A stretch of DNA of 64,000 bases from 40CM-2-70-7 sp035631315. GTDB taxonomy: Bacteria > Gemmatimonadota > Gemmatimonadetes > Gemmatimonadales > GWC2-71-9. The notes under the pieces are model-generated. The model was not told where the DNA came from. It did no database searches and was given only the letters and a program-made list of their open reading frames with translations. How positions within the stretch are numbered: position 1 is the stretch's first letter; each line of letters starts with the position of its first letter. The position numbers and the translations under genes are program-made. Shown piece after piece: positions 42,368-49,644 of this stretch. The stretch covers positions 68,833-132,832 of the forward strand of contig DASQIZ010000109.1 of NCBI GenBank assembly GCA_035631315.1, given 5' to 3'.

Positions 42368-43881
42368 AGCGCATCGTGTTGCTCGGCGGCGTAGCCGCCT
42401 TGGGGCTGTCCGGCTGCAAGAAGGCCGCGCAGGCCCCCGTGTATATCGCGGTCCCCGTCGAACGGCGGAACATCGTCGTCGCGGCCGCCGCGGCCGGTCC
42501 CATTCAGCCGGTCCTGACGGTGAGCGTGAAGTCCCAGGCGTCCGGCGCCGTCACCGAAATGCACGTCCAGACCGGTGACGACGTGAAGCCCGGCCAGGTC
42601 CTGGCGCTCATCGATCCTCGGCTCCCCAAGAGCGCGCTCGATCAGGCGCAGGCGTCGGTGGATCAGGCGCAGGCGAGCTTCGACTACGCCAAGGCCCAGC
42701 TGGCCCGCGAGGACACGCTGTACAAGGTGCAGGCGGTGACCCAGCAGGAGTACCAGAATACCAAGGTGATGTACGAGCAGGCCCGGGCCGCGCTCGTCAC
42801 CGCGCAGGCGAATCTGTCGGACGCCAAGATCGCGTACGACCAGACCCGCGTGACCGCGCCCCTGTCCGGCACCATCATCCTGAAGGAAGTGGACATCGGG
42901 ACCGTGATCTCGAGCCCCACCCACGACGTCACCGGCGGCACCGAGATGTTCCAGATGGCGAATCTGGATACGGTGCAGGTCCAGGCGATGGTGGACGAGA
43001 CCGATGTGGGCAAGGTGCAGGCGGGCCAGCCGGTGACCATCACCGTCGACGCCTATCCGAGCCGGCCCTTCCAGGGGAACGTCCTCAAGGTCGAGCCCAA
43101 GGCCACGGTGAACCAGAACGTCACGCAGTTCCCGGTGGACATCGACATCCTGAACCCGGGGCACGTGCTCAAGCCCGGCATGAATACCGAAGTCGAAATT
43201 CACGTCGGATCCCGCGACTCGGTGCTCGCGATTCCGACATCGGCCCTGCGGACCCAGAAGGACGTCGCGTCGGCCGCACAGGTGCTCGGCCTCGATCCCA
43301 ACGCGGTGATGCAGCAGCTCGCCGCGGCGACGCCGAAGCCCGCCCCGAACACCAAGGGTGATACGGCGGCGTCGATGGGCTCGAGCGCCGGCGCCGGCAC
43401 CATGACCATGCCCAATGGCACGGTGGTGAAGCTCCCCGCCGGAGTGACCGCGGCACGGGTCCAGGGGATCTTCGACAAGATGCGAAGCGGCGGTTTTGGC
43501 TCCATCAGCGCGGATGATCGGGACGTCATGCAGAAACTGCGGCAGGCCAACCCCGACATGATGGGTGGCGGCCGTGGGGGCCGTGGTGGCCGCGGCCCCG
43601 GAGGGGTCGGCGGACCGGTCGGGAACGGCATGCAGTCCAACAGCTACATCGTGTTCGCGCTCCGAAAGGGCCAGCCCACCGCCGTGCCGATCAAGACCGG
43701 CCTGTCGGACCTGGATTACGTGGAAATCGCGAGCGGCCTGACCGAAAGCGATACCGTCCTGCTCCTGCCGAGCGCGTCGCTCGTCCAGTCGCAGGCGCAG
43801 TTCAAGCAGCGGATGCAGGGCATCACCGGCGGTGGCCTGCCGGGCGTCCGCCAGCAACCGCAGGCGTCAGGAGCGCGGTAA
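42364..43881 (+). CDS. MacA-like periplasmic adaptor lipoprotein with a Gly/Arg-rich insertion
   Basis: 505 residues; lipobox LSGC near residue 18. The lipoyl halves (VKSQASGAVTEMHVQTGD and TRVTAPLSGTIILKE), hairpin (ALDQAQASVDQAQASF) and barrel are in the usual order. About 110 additional residues (roughly 312-425) interrupt the C-terminal domain; they contain an Ala/Pro tract, a helical Asp/Met segment and a glycine/arginine run (GGGRGGRGGRGPGG). The adaptor connects the ATPase/permease pair to TolC. GTG 42364 overlaps the ATPase stop; the permease follows after 2 nt. Confidence 0.88.
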   Translation: MKRIVLLGGVAALGLSGCKKAAQAPVYIAVPVERRNIVVAAAAAGPIQPVLTVSVKSQASGAVTEMHVQTGDDVKPGQVLALIDPRLPKSALDQAQASVDQAQASFDYAKAQLAREDTLYKVQAVTQQEYQNTKVMYEQARAALVTAQANLSDAKIAYDQTRVTAPLSGTIILKEVDIGTVISSPTHDVTGGTEMFQMANLDTVQVQAMVDETDVGKVQAGQPVTITVDAYPSRPFQGNVLKVEPKATVNQNVTQFPVDIDILNPGHVLKPGMNTEVEIHVGSRDSVLAIPTSALRTQKDVASAAQVLGLDPNAVMQQLAAATPKPAPNTKGDTAASMGSSAGAGTMTMPNGTVVKLPAGVTAARVQGIFDKMRSGGFGSISADDRDVMQKLRQANPDMMGGGRGGRGGRGPGGVGGPVGNGMQSNSYIVFALRKGQPTAVPIKTGLSDLDYVEIASGLTESDTVLLLPSASLVQSQAQFKQRMQGITGGGLPGVRQQPQASGAR

Positions 43882-43883
43882 CG

Positions 43884-45095
43884 ATGCTGCTCGGCGAGAT
43901 CATCAAGGTCGCGTTGCAGGCGATCCGGGCGAACAAGCTCCGGGCCCTGCTCACGATGCTCGGCATCATCATCGGCGTCGGGGCCGTGATCACGATGGTC
44001 GCCCTCGGCACCGGGGCGCAGAAGTCGGTCCAGGACCGGATCCAGGCCCTCGGCCCGACACTCCTCACCGTGTTCCCCGGGCAGAGCTTCCGGGGCGGAG
44101 TGGCATTCAGCACGCGCGTCAGCCTGACCATGGACGACGACACGGCGCTCATCAACAACAAGCACTACATCAGCGAAGTCGTGCCGGAGCTGTCGGGCAA
44201 CCTGCAGGTGCAGTACGCGAACCAGAACATCAACACCACGGTCCTGGGCAGTACCGCAAACTACTACTCGGTCCACAACTACAGCATGATCGCGGGCCGG
44301 ATGTTCACCAACGGTGAGGATGACGCCCGGCAGCGGTACGCGGTACTCGGTGGCCAGGTGCCGGAGGAGCTGGCGGCCAACCCCCAGGCGATGATCGGCC
44401 AGACGCTCCAGATCCGGGGCATTCCGTTCGAAATCATCGGCGTGCTGTCCAACAAGGGGTCGCAGGGCTTCAGCAACCCCGACGAACAGATTCTCATTCC
44501 GCTGCAGACCGCCCGCTACCGGATCTTCGGGTCGAACCGCATACGCGATCTCACCATCGAAGTCGGTGACCTCGCGAACATGAATCTCGGGATGATCGAG
44601 ATCGAATCGGTCCTCCGGCGCCAGCACAAGATCCGGCCCGGCATGGATGACGATTTCCAGATCCGGAACCAGACCGACATTCTCAGCACGTTTCAGGAAA
44701 CGGCGCAGACCTTCGGGTTCCTGCTCGCCGGCATCGCCACGGTGAGTCTCATCGTCGGCGGCATCGGCATCATGAACATCATGCTGGTGTCCGTCACCGA
44801 GCGCACGCGCGAGATCGGCGTACGGAAGGCCCTCGGCGCGACCCGGTTCAACATTCTCTTCCAGTTCCTGGTCGAGGCCCTCGTCCTCTGCATGGCGGGC
44901 GGCGTCATCGGCATCATCCTCGGCTCGGGTGGTGCGATCGTGCTGGCGCAGTTTGCCCACTGGAATACGTCGATTTCACTCTACGCGATCGTCCTGGCGT
45001 TCTTCTTCAGTGCGCTGGTCGGCCTCCTGTTCGGGGTCTGGCCCGCCAGACGCGCCGCGTCCCTCGATCCGATCGAGGCGTTGAGATACGAGTAG
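43884..45095 (+). CDS. MacB-like ABC permease (FtsX/MacB_PCD)
   Basis: 403 residues: one TM helix near the N-terminus (LLTMLGIIIGVGAVITMVALG), a large periplasmic domain (about 50-270), and three C-terminal helices in the FtsX core (LLAGIATVSLIVGGIGIMNI, ALVLCMAGGVIGIILG and a final one near SLYAIVLAFFFSALVGLLFG). The C-terminus ends in the conserved PARRAASLDPIEALRYE. This is the mechanotransmission subunit that drives export through the adaptor and TolC. It is the last gene of the sigma-headed operon and is followed by the heptamer inverted array. Confidence 0.92.
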   Translation: MLLGEIIKVALQAIRANKLRALLTMLGIIIGVGAVITMVALGTGAQKSVQDRIQALGPTLLTVFPGQSFRGGVAFSTRVSLTMDDDTALINNKHYISEVVPELSGNLQVQYANQNINTTVLGSTANYYSVHNYSMIAGRMFTNGEDDARQRYAVLGGQVPEELAANPQAMIGQTLQIRGIPFEIIGVLSNKGSQGFSNPDEQILIPLQTARYRIFGSNRIRDLTIEVGDLANMNLGMIEIESVLRRQHKIRPGMDDDFQIRNQTDILSTFQETAQTFGFLLAGIATVSLIVGGIGIMNIMLVSVTERTREIGVRKALGATRFNILFQFLVEALVLCMAGGVIGIILGSGGAIVLAQFAHWNTSISLYAIVLAFFFSALVGLLFGVWPARRAASLDPIEALRYE

Positions 45096-45123
45096 ACACG
45101 ACGAATGGCGGTAAGGCGTCGCC

Positions 45124-45192
45124 GGGAAGCGGGAGGTGGGAAGAGGGAAGTGTGATCGCGTCACACTTCCCTCTTCCCGCTTCCCTCTTCCC
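45124..45192. repeat. inverted heptamer array (4 x GGGARnn facing 4 x nnYTCCC)
   Basis: Left units GGGAAGC, GGGAGGT, GGGAAGA, GGGAAGT (45124-45151), centre GTGATCGCGTCAC (45152-45164), right units ACTTCCC, TCTTCCC, GCTTCCC, TCTTCCC (45165-45192). The inner 18 bp (45138-45155 with 45161-45178) form a perfect stem with a 5-nt loop. It may act as a terminator for the export operon, although there is no T tract. Confidence 0.85.
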
Positions 45193-45202
45193 GCTCCTCT
45201 AT

Positions 45203-45208
45203 TAGGTT
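45203..45208 (+). promoter_or_regulatory. leaderless -10 box (TAGGTT) for the DUF5916 gene
   Basis: TAGGTT, 6 nt, GTG 45215. It starts 10 nt after the last heptamer of the inverted array. Confidence 0.65.
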
Positions 45209-45214
45209 CCGTCC

Positions 45215-47530
45215 GTGATTCTCCCGCTGCTCCTCGCCCTTCAGGGGCCCCAGGCCACCGACCCCGGTCACGTCTTCGCGGGCCGGAGCGGCGCGCTGAG
45301 CGTCGCGATTCCCCGCGTGGATGCCAAGGTCACCATCGACGGCAACCTGGACGAGCCGGTCTGGAGTCAGGCCGCGCTCCTCACGGGATTTTCCCAGTAC
45401 ACGCCCGTCGACGGCCTGCCCGCCGCCGACTCGACTCAGGTACTGATATGGTATGGACCCGACGCCATCTATTTCGGCATCCGGGCGTACGAGCCGCATG
45501 GCGATCTCGTCCGGGCCACGATGGCCGATCGCGACGCGATCGACGCCGACGATAACGTCCAGATTCTGCTCGACACGTACCACGACCACCGGCGCGCCCT
45601 CGAGTTCGCGGTCAATCCGCTGGGCATTCAGGAAGACGGCGTGCGGAGCGAAGGACTGGCGGGCGCCGCGGGCGGCGGGAACGCCGCCACCGGCCGGTTC
45701 GACGGCGTGATCGACCTCAACCCGGACTTCGTCTGGGAGTCTCGCGGTCACGTGACCCCGTGGGGATACCAGGTCGAGGTCCGCATCCCCTTCAAGAGTA
45801 TCCGGTATCAGAGTGTCGATCCCCAGGACTGGGGTCTGCAGGTCATCCGCAACGTGACCCACTCGGGCTATCAGGACACGTGGACCCCCGTCGTCCGCGC
45901 CAACGCGAGCTTCCTGATCCAGGCCGGCACGATCACGGGTCTCTCCGACCTGCACCGCGGCCTCGTGATGGATGTGACGCCGGAGTTCACGAGCAAGGTG
46001 GAAGGCGATTCGGCGGCGGTGAACCGGTACGTCTACAAAGGCACGCCCGAGTTTGGCGCTACGCTGCACTGGGGCCTGACCAGCAACTTGAGTCTCGCCG
46101 CCACGGCCCACCCTGACTTCTCCCAGGTCGAAGCGGACGCGGCGCAGGTCACGGTGAACCAGCGCTTCGCGCTCTTCTATCCCGAAAAGCGTCCGTTCTT
46201 CCTCGACGGCCTGGAGCAGTACGACACGCCCAACCAGCTGATCTACACCCGCCAGATCATTCAGCCGGTTGCGGGCGCCAAGCTGACCGGCAAGGCCGGG
46301 GAGACCAACATCGCGTACCTCGGCGCCGTGGACGCCGTGGATCCGGCGACCGGGAAGAATCCGATCTACAACGTCATGCGCATCGGCCACGACCTGGGGG
46401 CATCGTCCACCGCCGGCCTGGTCTACACCGACCGCGTCGAGGGAACGGACTACAATCGCGTCTTCGGCGCCGACGGCCGGGTCATCTGGCTCAAGCGCTG
46501 GTTCTCGCAGCTGCAGCTCGCGGGATCGTGGACGAGGGATGCGGCAGGGTCACGCGCCGGTACGCTGTGGGACGCCACACTCGGCGACTACACCGGCCGC
46601 CGGTACGGAAATCACTTCGAGTTCGAGGGCATCACGCCGAACTTCGAGGCCGCGTCGGGATTCGTGAATCGCACCGGCGTCGTCTTCGCCCGGCTCTTCA
46701 ACCGGTTGACGTGGTACGGCCAGCCGGGCGCCACGATGGAGCAGCTCCAGACCATCTTCATGGGGACGCCCCTCTGGCGGTACGATGACTTCTGGCACGC
46801 CCGCGGCACCATCGAGGGCGGCTGGACCAACACCTGGGGACTCACCCTCCGCGGGGGTTGGAACCTGAGTGCCGCCGTCAGCGACAACCTCCAGCGCTTC
46901 GACTCGGCCACGTACGCCTCGTATCGGGTGGATCGCGGCGTCGACACGATCGCCTTCACCATCCCGCACGGTCTCTACAACCTCATCGCGGCGAACGCGG
47001 GCGTCACCAGCCCGAATCGCGCCCTGCAGTGGTCGCTCAACGTCGGCTACGGACATTCCGTGATTTTTGCCGAGGCCGCGGAAGGGAAAGAGCTGACTAC
47101 GAACGCGACGCTCTCGTGGAAACCGACACCGTCGATCCGGGTCTCCGCGACCTGGCTCCACGACCGCCTGGTCCGGGAACGTGACGGCAGCGAGTTCGCG
47201 CTGGCGAACATTCCGCGCCTTGAATTCGACTACCAGCTCAACCGGTCGGTATTCGTGCGGTACATCGGGCAGTACGTGGCCCAGCGCCAGTCGGCGCTCG
47301 AGGACCCGCGCACCGGACAGCCGCTCCTGGTGAACAGCGCGGCCGTCGTTGGATCCCTGTCCAACGGGTTCCGGAACGACTTCCTGCTTTCCTACAAGCC
47401 GATTCCGGGAACGGTGTTCTTCCTGGGGTATGGAACGTCGCTGTCGGAGCCGACGGCGTTTGGATTTTCGAACCTGCAGCGCGTCCAGGACGGCTTCTTC
47501 CTGAAGGCAAGCTACCTGTTCAGGATGTAG
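45215..47530 (+). CDS. DUF5916 protein: CBM9-like domain plus outer membrane barrel
   Basis: 771 residues. After a very short signal (VILPLLLALQGPQA) a carbohydrate-binding family 9-like domain follows: VDAKVTIDGNLDEPVWSQA, WYGPDAIYFGIRAYEPH and FAVNPLGIQEDG (about 30-240). The rest is beta-rich and ends in a barrel-like strand and terminal aromatic residues (FLKASYLFRM). Such DUF5916 proteins are frequent in Bacteroidota and Gemmatimonadota, sit in the outer membrane and have no proven function. Start GTG 45215 is set by the TAGGTT box; no Shine-Dalgarno is present. Confidence 0.85.
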   Translation: MILPLLLALQGPQATDPGHVFAGRSGALSVAIPRVDAKVTIDGNLDEPVWSQAALLTGFSQYTPVDGLPAADSTQVLIWYGPDAIYFGIRAYEPHGDLVRATMADRDAIDADDNVQILLDTYHDHRRALEFAVNPLGIQEDGVRSEGLAGAAGGGNAATGRFDGVIDLNPDFVWESRGHVTPWGYQVEVRIPFKSIRYQSVDPQDWGLQVIRNVTHSGYQDTWTPVVRANASFLIQAGTITGLSDLHRGLVMDVTPEFTSKVEGDSAAVNRYVYKGTPEFGATLHWGLTSNLSLAATAHPDFSQVEADAAQVTVNQRFALFYPEKRPFFLDGLEQYDTPNQLIYTRQIIQPVAGAKLTGKAGETNIAYLGAVDAVDPATGKNPIYNVMRIGHDLGASSTAGLVYTDRVEGTDYNRVFGADGRVIWLKRWFSQLQLAGSWTRDAAGSRAGTLWDATLGDYTGRRYGNHFEFEGITPNFEAASGFVNRTGVVFARLFNRLTWYGQPGATMEQLQTIFMGTPLWRYDDFWHARGTIEGGWTNTWGLTLRGGWNLSAAVSDNLQRFDSATYASYRVDRGVDTIAFTIPHGLYNLIAANAGVTSPNRALQWSLNVGYGHSVIFAEAAEGKELTTNATLSWKPTPSIRVSATWLHDRLVRERDGSEFALANIPRLEFDYQLNRSVFVRYIGQYVAQRQSALEDPRTGQPLLVNSAAVVGSLSNGFRNDFLLSYKPIPGTVFFLGYGTSLSEPTAFGFSNLQRVQDGFFLKASYLFRM

Positions 47531-47540
47531 GTCCGCCCCA

Positions 47541-48077
47541 TCAGGTCGCGACCCGCGGAGCGCCCTTGGTGCTGTCTGAATCGATGTTGAAATACGCCTC
47601 GATCTCGTCGAGCAGGTCGTCGTCCGAGTAGATCCCCGTCAGGATGCGTTCCGGACCGCCCGGATCCAGCAGGACGTACCCGTACGGGTAGTCGAGCCCC
47701 GACAGGACGATCATGCGGCGGTGATGGGCGGGGCCTTCGACGTAGACGGTGTCCGCGGTGGTCGGCACGATCGCGATCCCCGCCTGCTTGAGCTCGGCGG
47801 TCACCTGGTCCGTGTAGTAGGTCAGGTCGTCGTACGCGGAGCTCGCGTCACCCGCAGACAGCGTATCCGCGGCACCGAGCCAGAAAACGATCATGGTGGG
47901 CGCGGTGATGACGCGGGGCCGCCGGAGCGTCGACCGGCTGGAGTCGCGGAGCTCGAGCGAGTCGCGGCCGCGAGCGCCGGGGAGCCGTTGCAGACCGCGG
48001 TGGTTGTGCGCCAGCGGCGCGTGCGGGCGGCACCCGAACGCGAACAGCGCGAGGAACAGGACATTGGCCGACTTCAT
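47541..48077 (-). CDS. hypothetical lipoprotein
   Basis: 178 residues with a signal peptide ending in the lipobox FAFGC (MKSANVLFLALFAFGC), so it is membrane-anchored. The mature part has an Arg/Leu-rich N-terminal region, then VITAPTMIVFWLGAADTL and the more conserved-looking YPYGYVLLDPGGPERILTGIYSDDDLLDEIEAYF. I do not recognise a family. It has its own leaderless promoter, which shares its -10 box with the divergent cytochrome b gene. Confidence 0.65.
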   Translation of the reverse strand: MKSANVLFLALFAFGCRPHAPLAHNHRGLQRLPGARGRDSLELRDSSRSTLRRPRVITAPTMIVFWLGAADTLSAGDASSAYDDLTYYTDQVTAELKQAGIAIVPTTADTVYVEGPAHHRRMIVLSGLDYPYGYVLLDPGGPERILTGIYSDDDLLDEIEAYFNIDSDSTKGAPRVAT

Positions 48078-48085
48078 CGCAGGGA

Positions 48086-48091
48086 AATATA
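48086..48091 (-). promoter_or_regulatory. leaderless -10 box (TATATT), minus strand
   Basis: TATATT on the minus strand, 8 nt, ATG 48077. It overlaps by 4 bp the plus-strand box at 48088-48093. Confidence 0.6.
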
Positions 48092-48093
48092 TT
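48088..48093 (+). promoter_or_regulatory. leaderless -10 box (TATATT), plus strand
   Basis: TATATT, 6 nt (CGCGAG), ATG 48100. Part of a 22-bp intergenic region with divergent, overlapping boxes. Confidence 0.65.
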
Positions 48094-48099
48094 CGCGAG

Positions 48100-48795
48100 A
48101 TGACCACCCCCGCGCCTGCACCAGTCCCAGCCGCCCAGGCTGTCCGGCGTCATCACTGGATCGTTCGTCTGTGCCATTGGGCAACGGCCTTCGTCCTGGC
48201 AGGTATGGTCGCCAGCGGTCTGCAGATCTACGAGGCGTACACCCGCTTCGGAAACCGGGGGGACCCCGCGTACCCCAGCCCCTTCAACGGGACCGTCTTC
48301 CCGCACTGGAGCCGCCTCGGAGGCTGGCTGGCGGCCGGGCTGAACTGGCACTTCGCCTTGATGTGGCCCTTCATCATCGGCGGCCTTCTCTACGTCTCGT
48401 ACCTCGCGTTCAGCGGTGAATGGCGGTCCCTGCTGTTCCGGCCGCGGGACATCCGCGGCGCCATCGAAATGCAGAAGTACTACCTGGGGCTCGTGAAGGA
48501 GCATCCGCCGCAGGGCAAGCACAATCCGCTGCAGAAGTTCGCCTACACCTTCATCATCCTGCTGGGCGCGTTGTCGGCCGTCACCGGTCTGTCCATCTAC
48601 AAAACGACGCAGTTCGGCTGGCTCACCAGCCTGTTCGGCGGCTTTCAAGCGGCCCGCTACTGGCACTTCTGGGCAGTCTGGATCTTCGTGGGGTTCACGC
48701 TGGCGCACGTCACACTGGTCTTCCTCGTCGATCCCCATTCCCTGCGCGCGATGATCACCGGCTGGTATCGCGGGAGGTTCCCGAGCCATGACTGA
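48100..48795 (+). CDS. membrane cytochrome b (thiosulfate reductase/hydrogenase type)
   Basis: 231 residues with about four to five membrane helices. Candidate heme ligands are His in RRHHWIVRLCHWATA, His in GLNWHFALMWPF, and His in YWHFWAVWIFVGFTLAHVT. The cytochrome_B561-like pattern places it in the membrane anchor and quinol-binding group. It overlaps by 8 nt the Tat-exported molybdoenzyme gene, and so would carry electrons between the quinone pool and that enzyme, as MsrQ (YedZ) does for MsrP. It is not MsrQ-like in sequence length. Confidence 0.82.
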   Translation: MTTPAPAPVPAAQAVRRHHWIVRLCHWATAFVLAGMVASGLQIYEAYTRFGNRGDPAYPSPFNGTVFPHWSRLGGWLAAGLNWHFALMWPFIIGGLLYVSYLAFSGEWRSLLFRPRDIRGAIEMQKYYLGLVKEHPPQGKHNPLQKFAYTFIILLGALSAVTGLSIYKTTQFGWLTSLFGGFQAARYWHFWAVWIFVGFTLAHVTLVFLVDPHSLRAMITGWYRGRFPSHD

Positions 48796-49489
48796 CCGGC
48801 GCTCGTTTCTGAAGGCGGCCGGCATCGGCGCCACATCCCTCCTGGCCGGTTGCGGCTGGGATGGCGGGAAGACGGTCAAGCCCGCCCTGCTCTCGATCTC
48901 GCGGCTCAACGATTGGGTCGGAGAGCATCTGCTCTTCTCGCCCAGCCGGATCGCGAAGAATTACGACCCGAGCCGGCGGAGCGCCGGACTCCCAGCGTAC
49001 TTCATCTCGGATACGGTCCCGATGCTGCAGGATCCGGCGGCGTGGCGGCTGTCCGTCGGCGGATTGGTGCGGACGCCCTCGAGCCTCACGCTCGACGACC
49101 TCAAGGCGATGCCGAGCGTGACCTACACCGTAAAGCACCACTGCGTGGAGGGCTGGAGCGCGATCGCGACCTGGACCGGCGTGCCGGTGTCCGCCATCGC
49201 GCAGAAATGCGGCATGGCCCCCGCGGCACACTACATCGATTTTCAGTCGTTCGACTCGGGGTACTCCAACGGATGGGACCTGGCGAGCGCGATGCACCCG
49301 CAGACGATCCTGGCGTATGCCATGAATGACAGGCTACTCGGACCAGATCATGGCGCGCCGCTGCGGCTCTACTCGCCGACCAAGCTGGGGTACAAGATGA
49401 CGAAGTATCTCACCGCCATGAACTTCACTGAGCAACGGCCGGGAGGATACTGGGAGGATCAGGGCTATCCGTGGTTCGGCGGGATATAG
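48788..49489 (+). CDS. sulfite-oxidase-fold molybdopterin oxidoreductase (MsrP/YedY-like)
   Basis: 233 residues. The N-terminus combines a twin-arginine motif (DRRSFLKAAG) and a lipobox (SLLAGC), which predict Tat export and lipid anchoring. The Mo ligand is Cys119 in VKHHCVEGWSAIATWTG. The C-terminus has LRLYSPTKLGYKMTKYL. MsrP repairs periplasmic methionine sulfoxide, whereas relatives oxidise sulfite; the neighbouring cytochrome b is compatible with either. It lacks the dimerisation domain of sulfite oxidases, as YedY does. Confidence 0.88.
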   Translation: MTDRRSFLKAAGIGATSLLAGCGWDGGKTVKPALLSISRLNDWVGEHLLFSPSRIAKNYDPSRRSAGLPAYFISDTVPMLQDPAAWRLSVGGLVRTPSSLTLDDLKAMPSVTYTVKHHCVEGWSAIATWTGVPVSAIAQKCGMAPAAHYIDFQSFDSGYSNGWDLASAMHPQTILAYAMNDRLLGPDHGAPLRLYSPTKLGYKMTKYLTAMNFTEQRPGGYWEDQGYPWFGGI

Positions 49490-49498
49490 CCAGAAGAG

Positions 49499-49640
49499 CT
49501 AGACGCACAGACGCTACCTACTAGACGCACAGACGCACAGACGCGCAGACGCGCAGATGGTCAACAGTAAGAGGGGACAGGGATTGACTCTCCTGTCCCC
49601 TCATCGGTTCTGCATCCCATCCGTGCGTCTATGCGTCTAG
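49499..49640. repeat. octamer arrays nnAGACGC flanking a hairpin
   Basis: On the plus strand CTAGACGC, ACAGACGC, then after 6 nt CTAGACGC, ACAGACGC, ACAGACGC, GCAGACGC (49499-49552), and the inverted GCGTCTAT, GCGTCTAG at 49625-49640. They bracket the bidirectional hairpin at 49571-49602. Confidence 0.8.
49571..49602. terminator. bidirectional hairpin between convergent genes
   Basis: GAGGGGACAGG (49571-49581) pairs with CCTGTCCCCTC (49592-49602), loop of 10 nt. There is no long T tract on either side, so termination efficiency is uncertain. Confidence 0.55.
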
Positions 49641-49644
49641 CAGT

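Noticed and set aside
49499..49560. Octamer repeats as a CRISPR array
   Set aside because: Units are only 8 nt with no unique spacers between them, and no cas genes are near.
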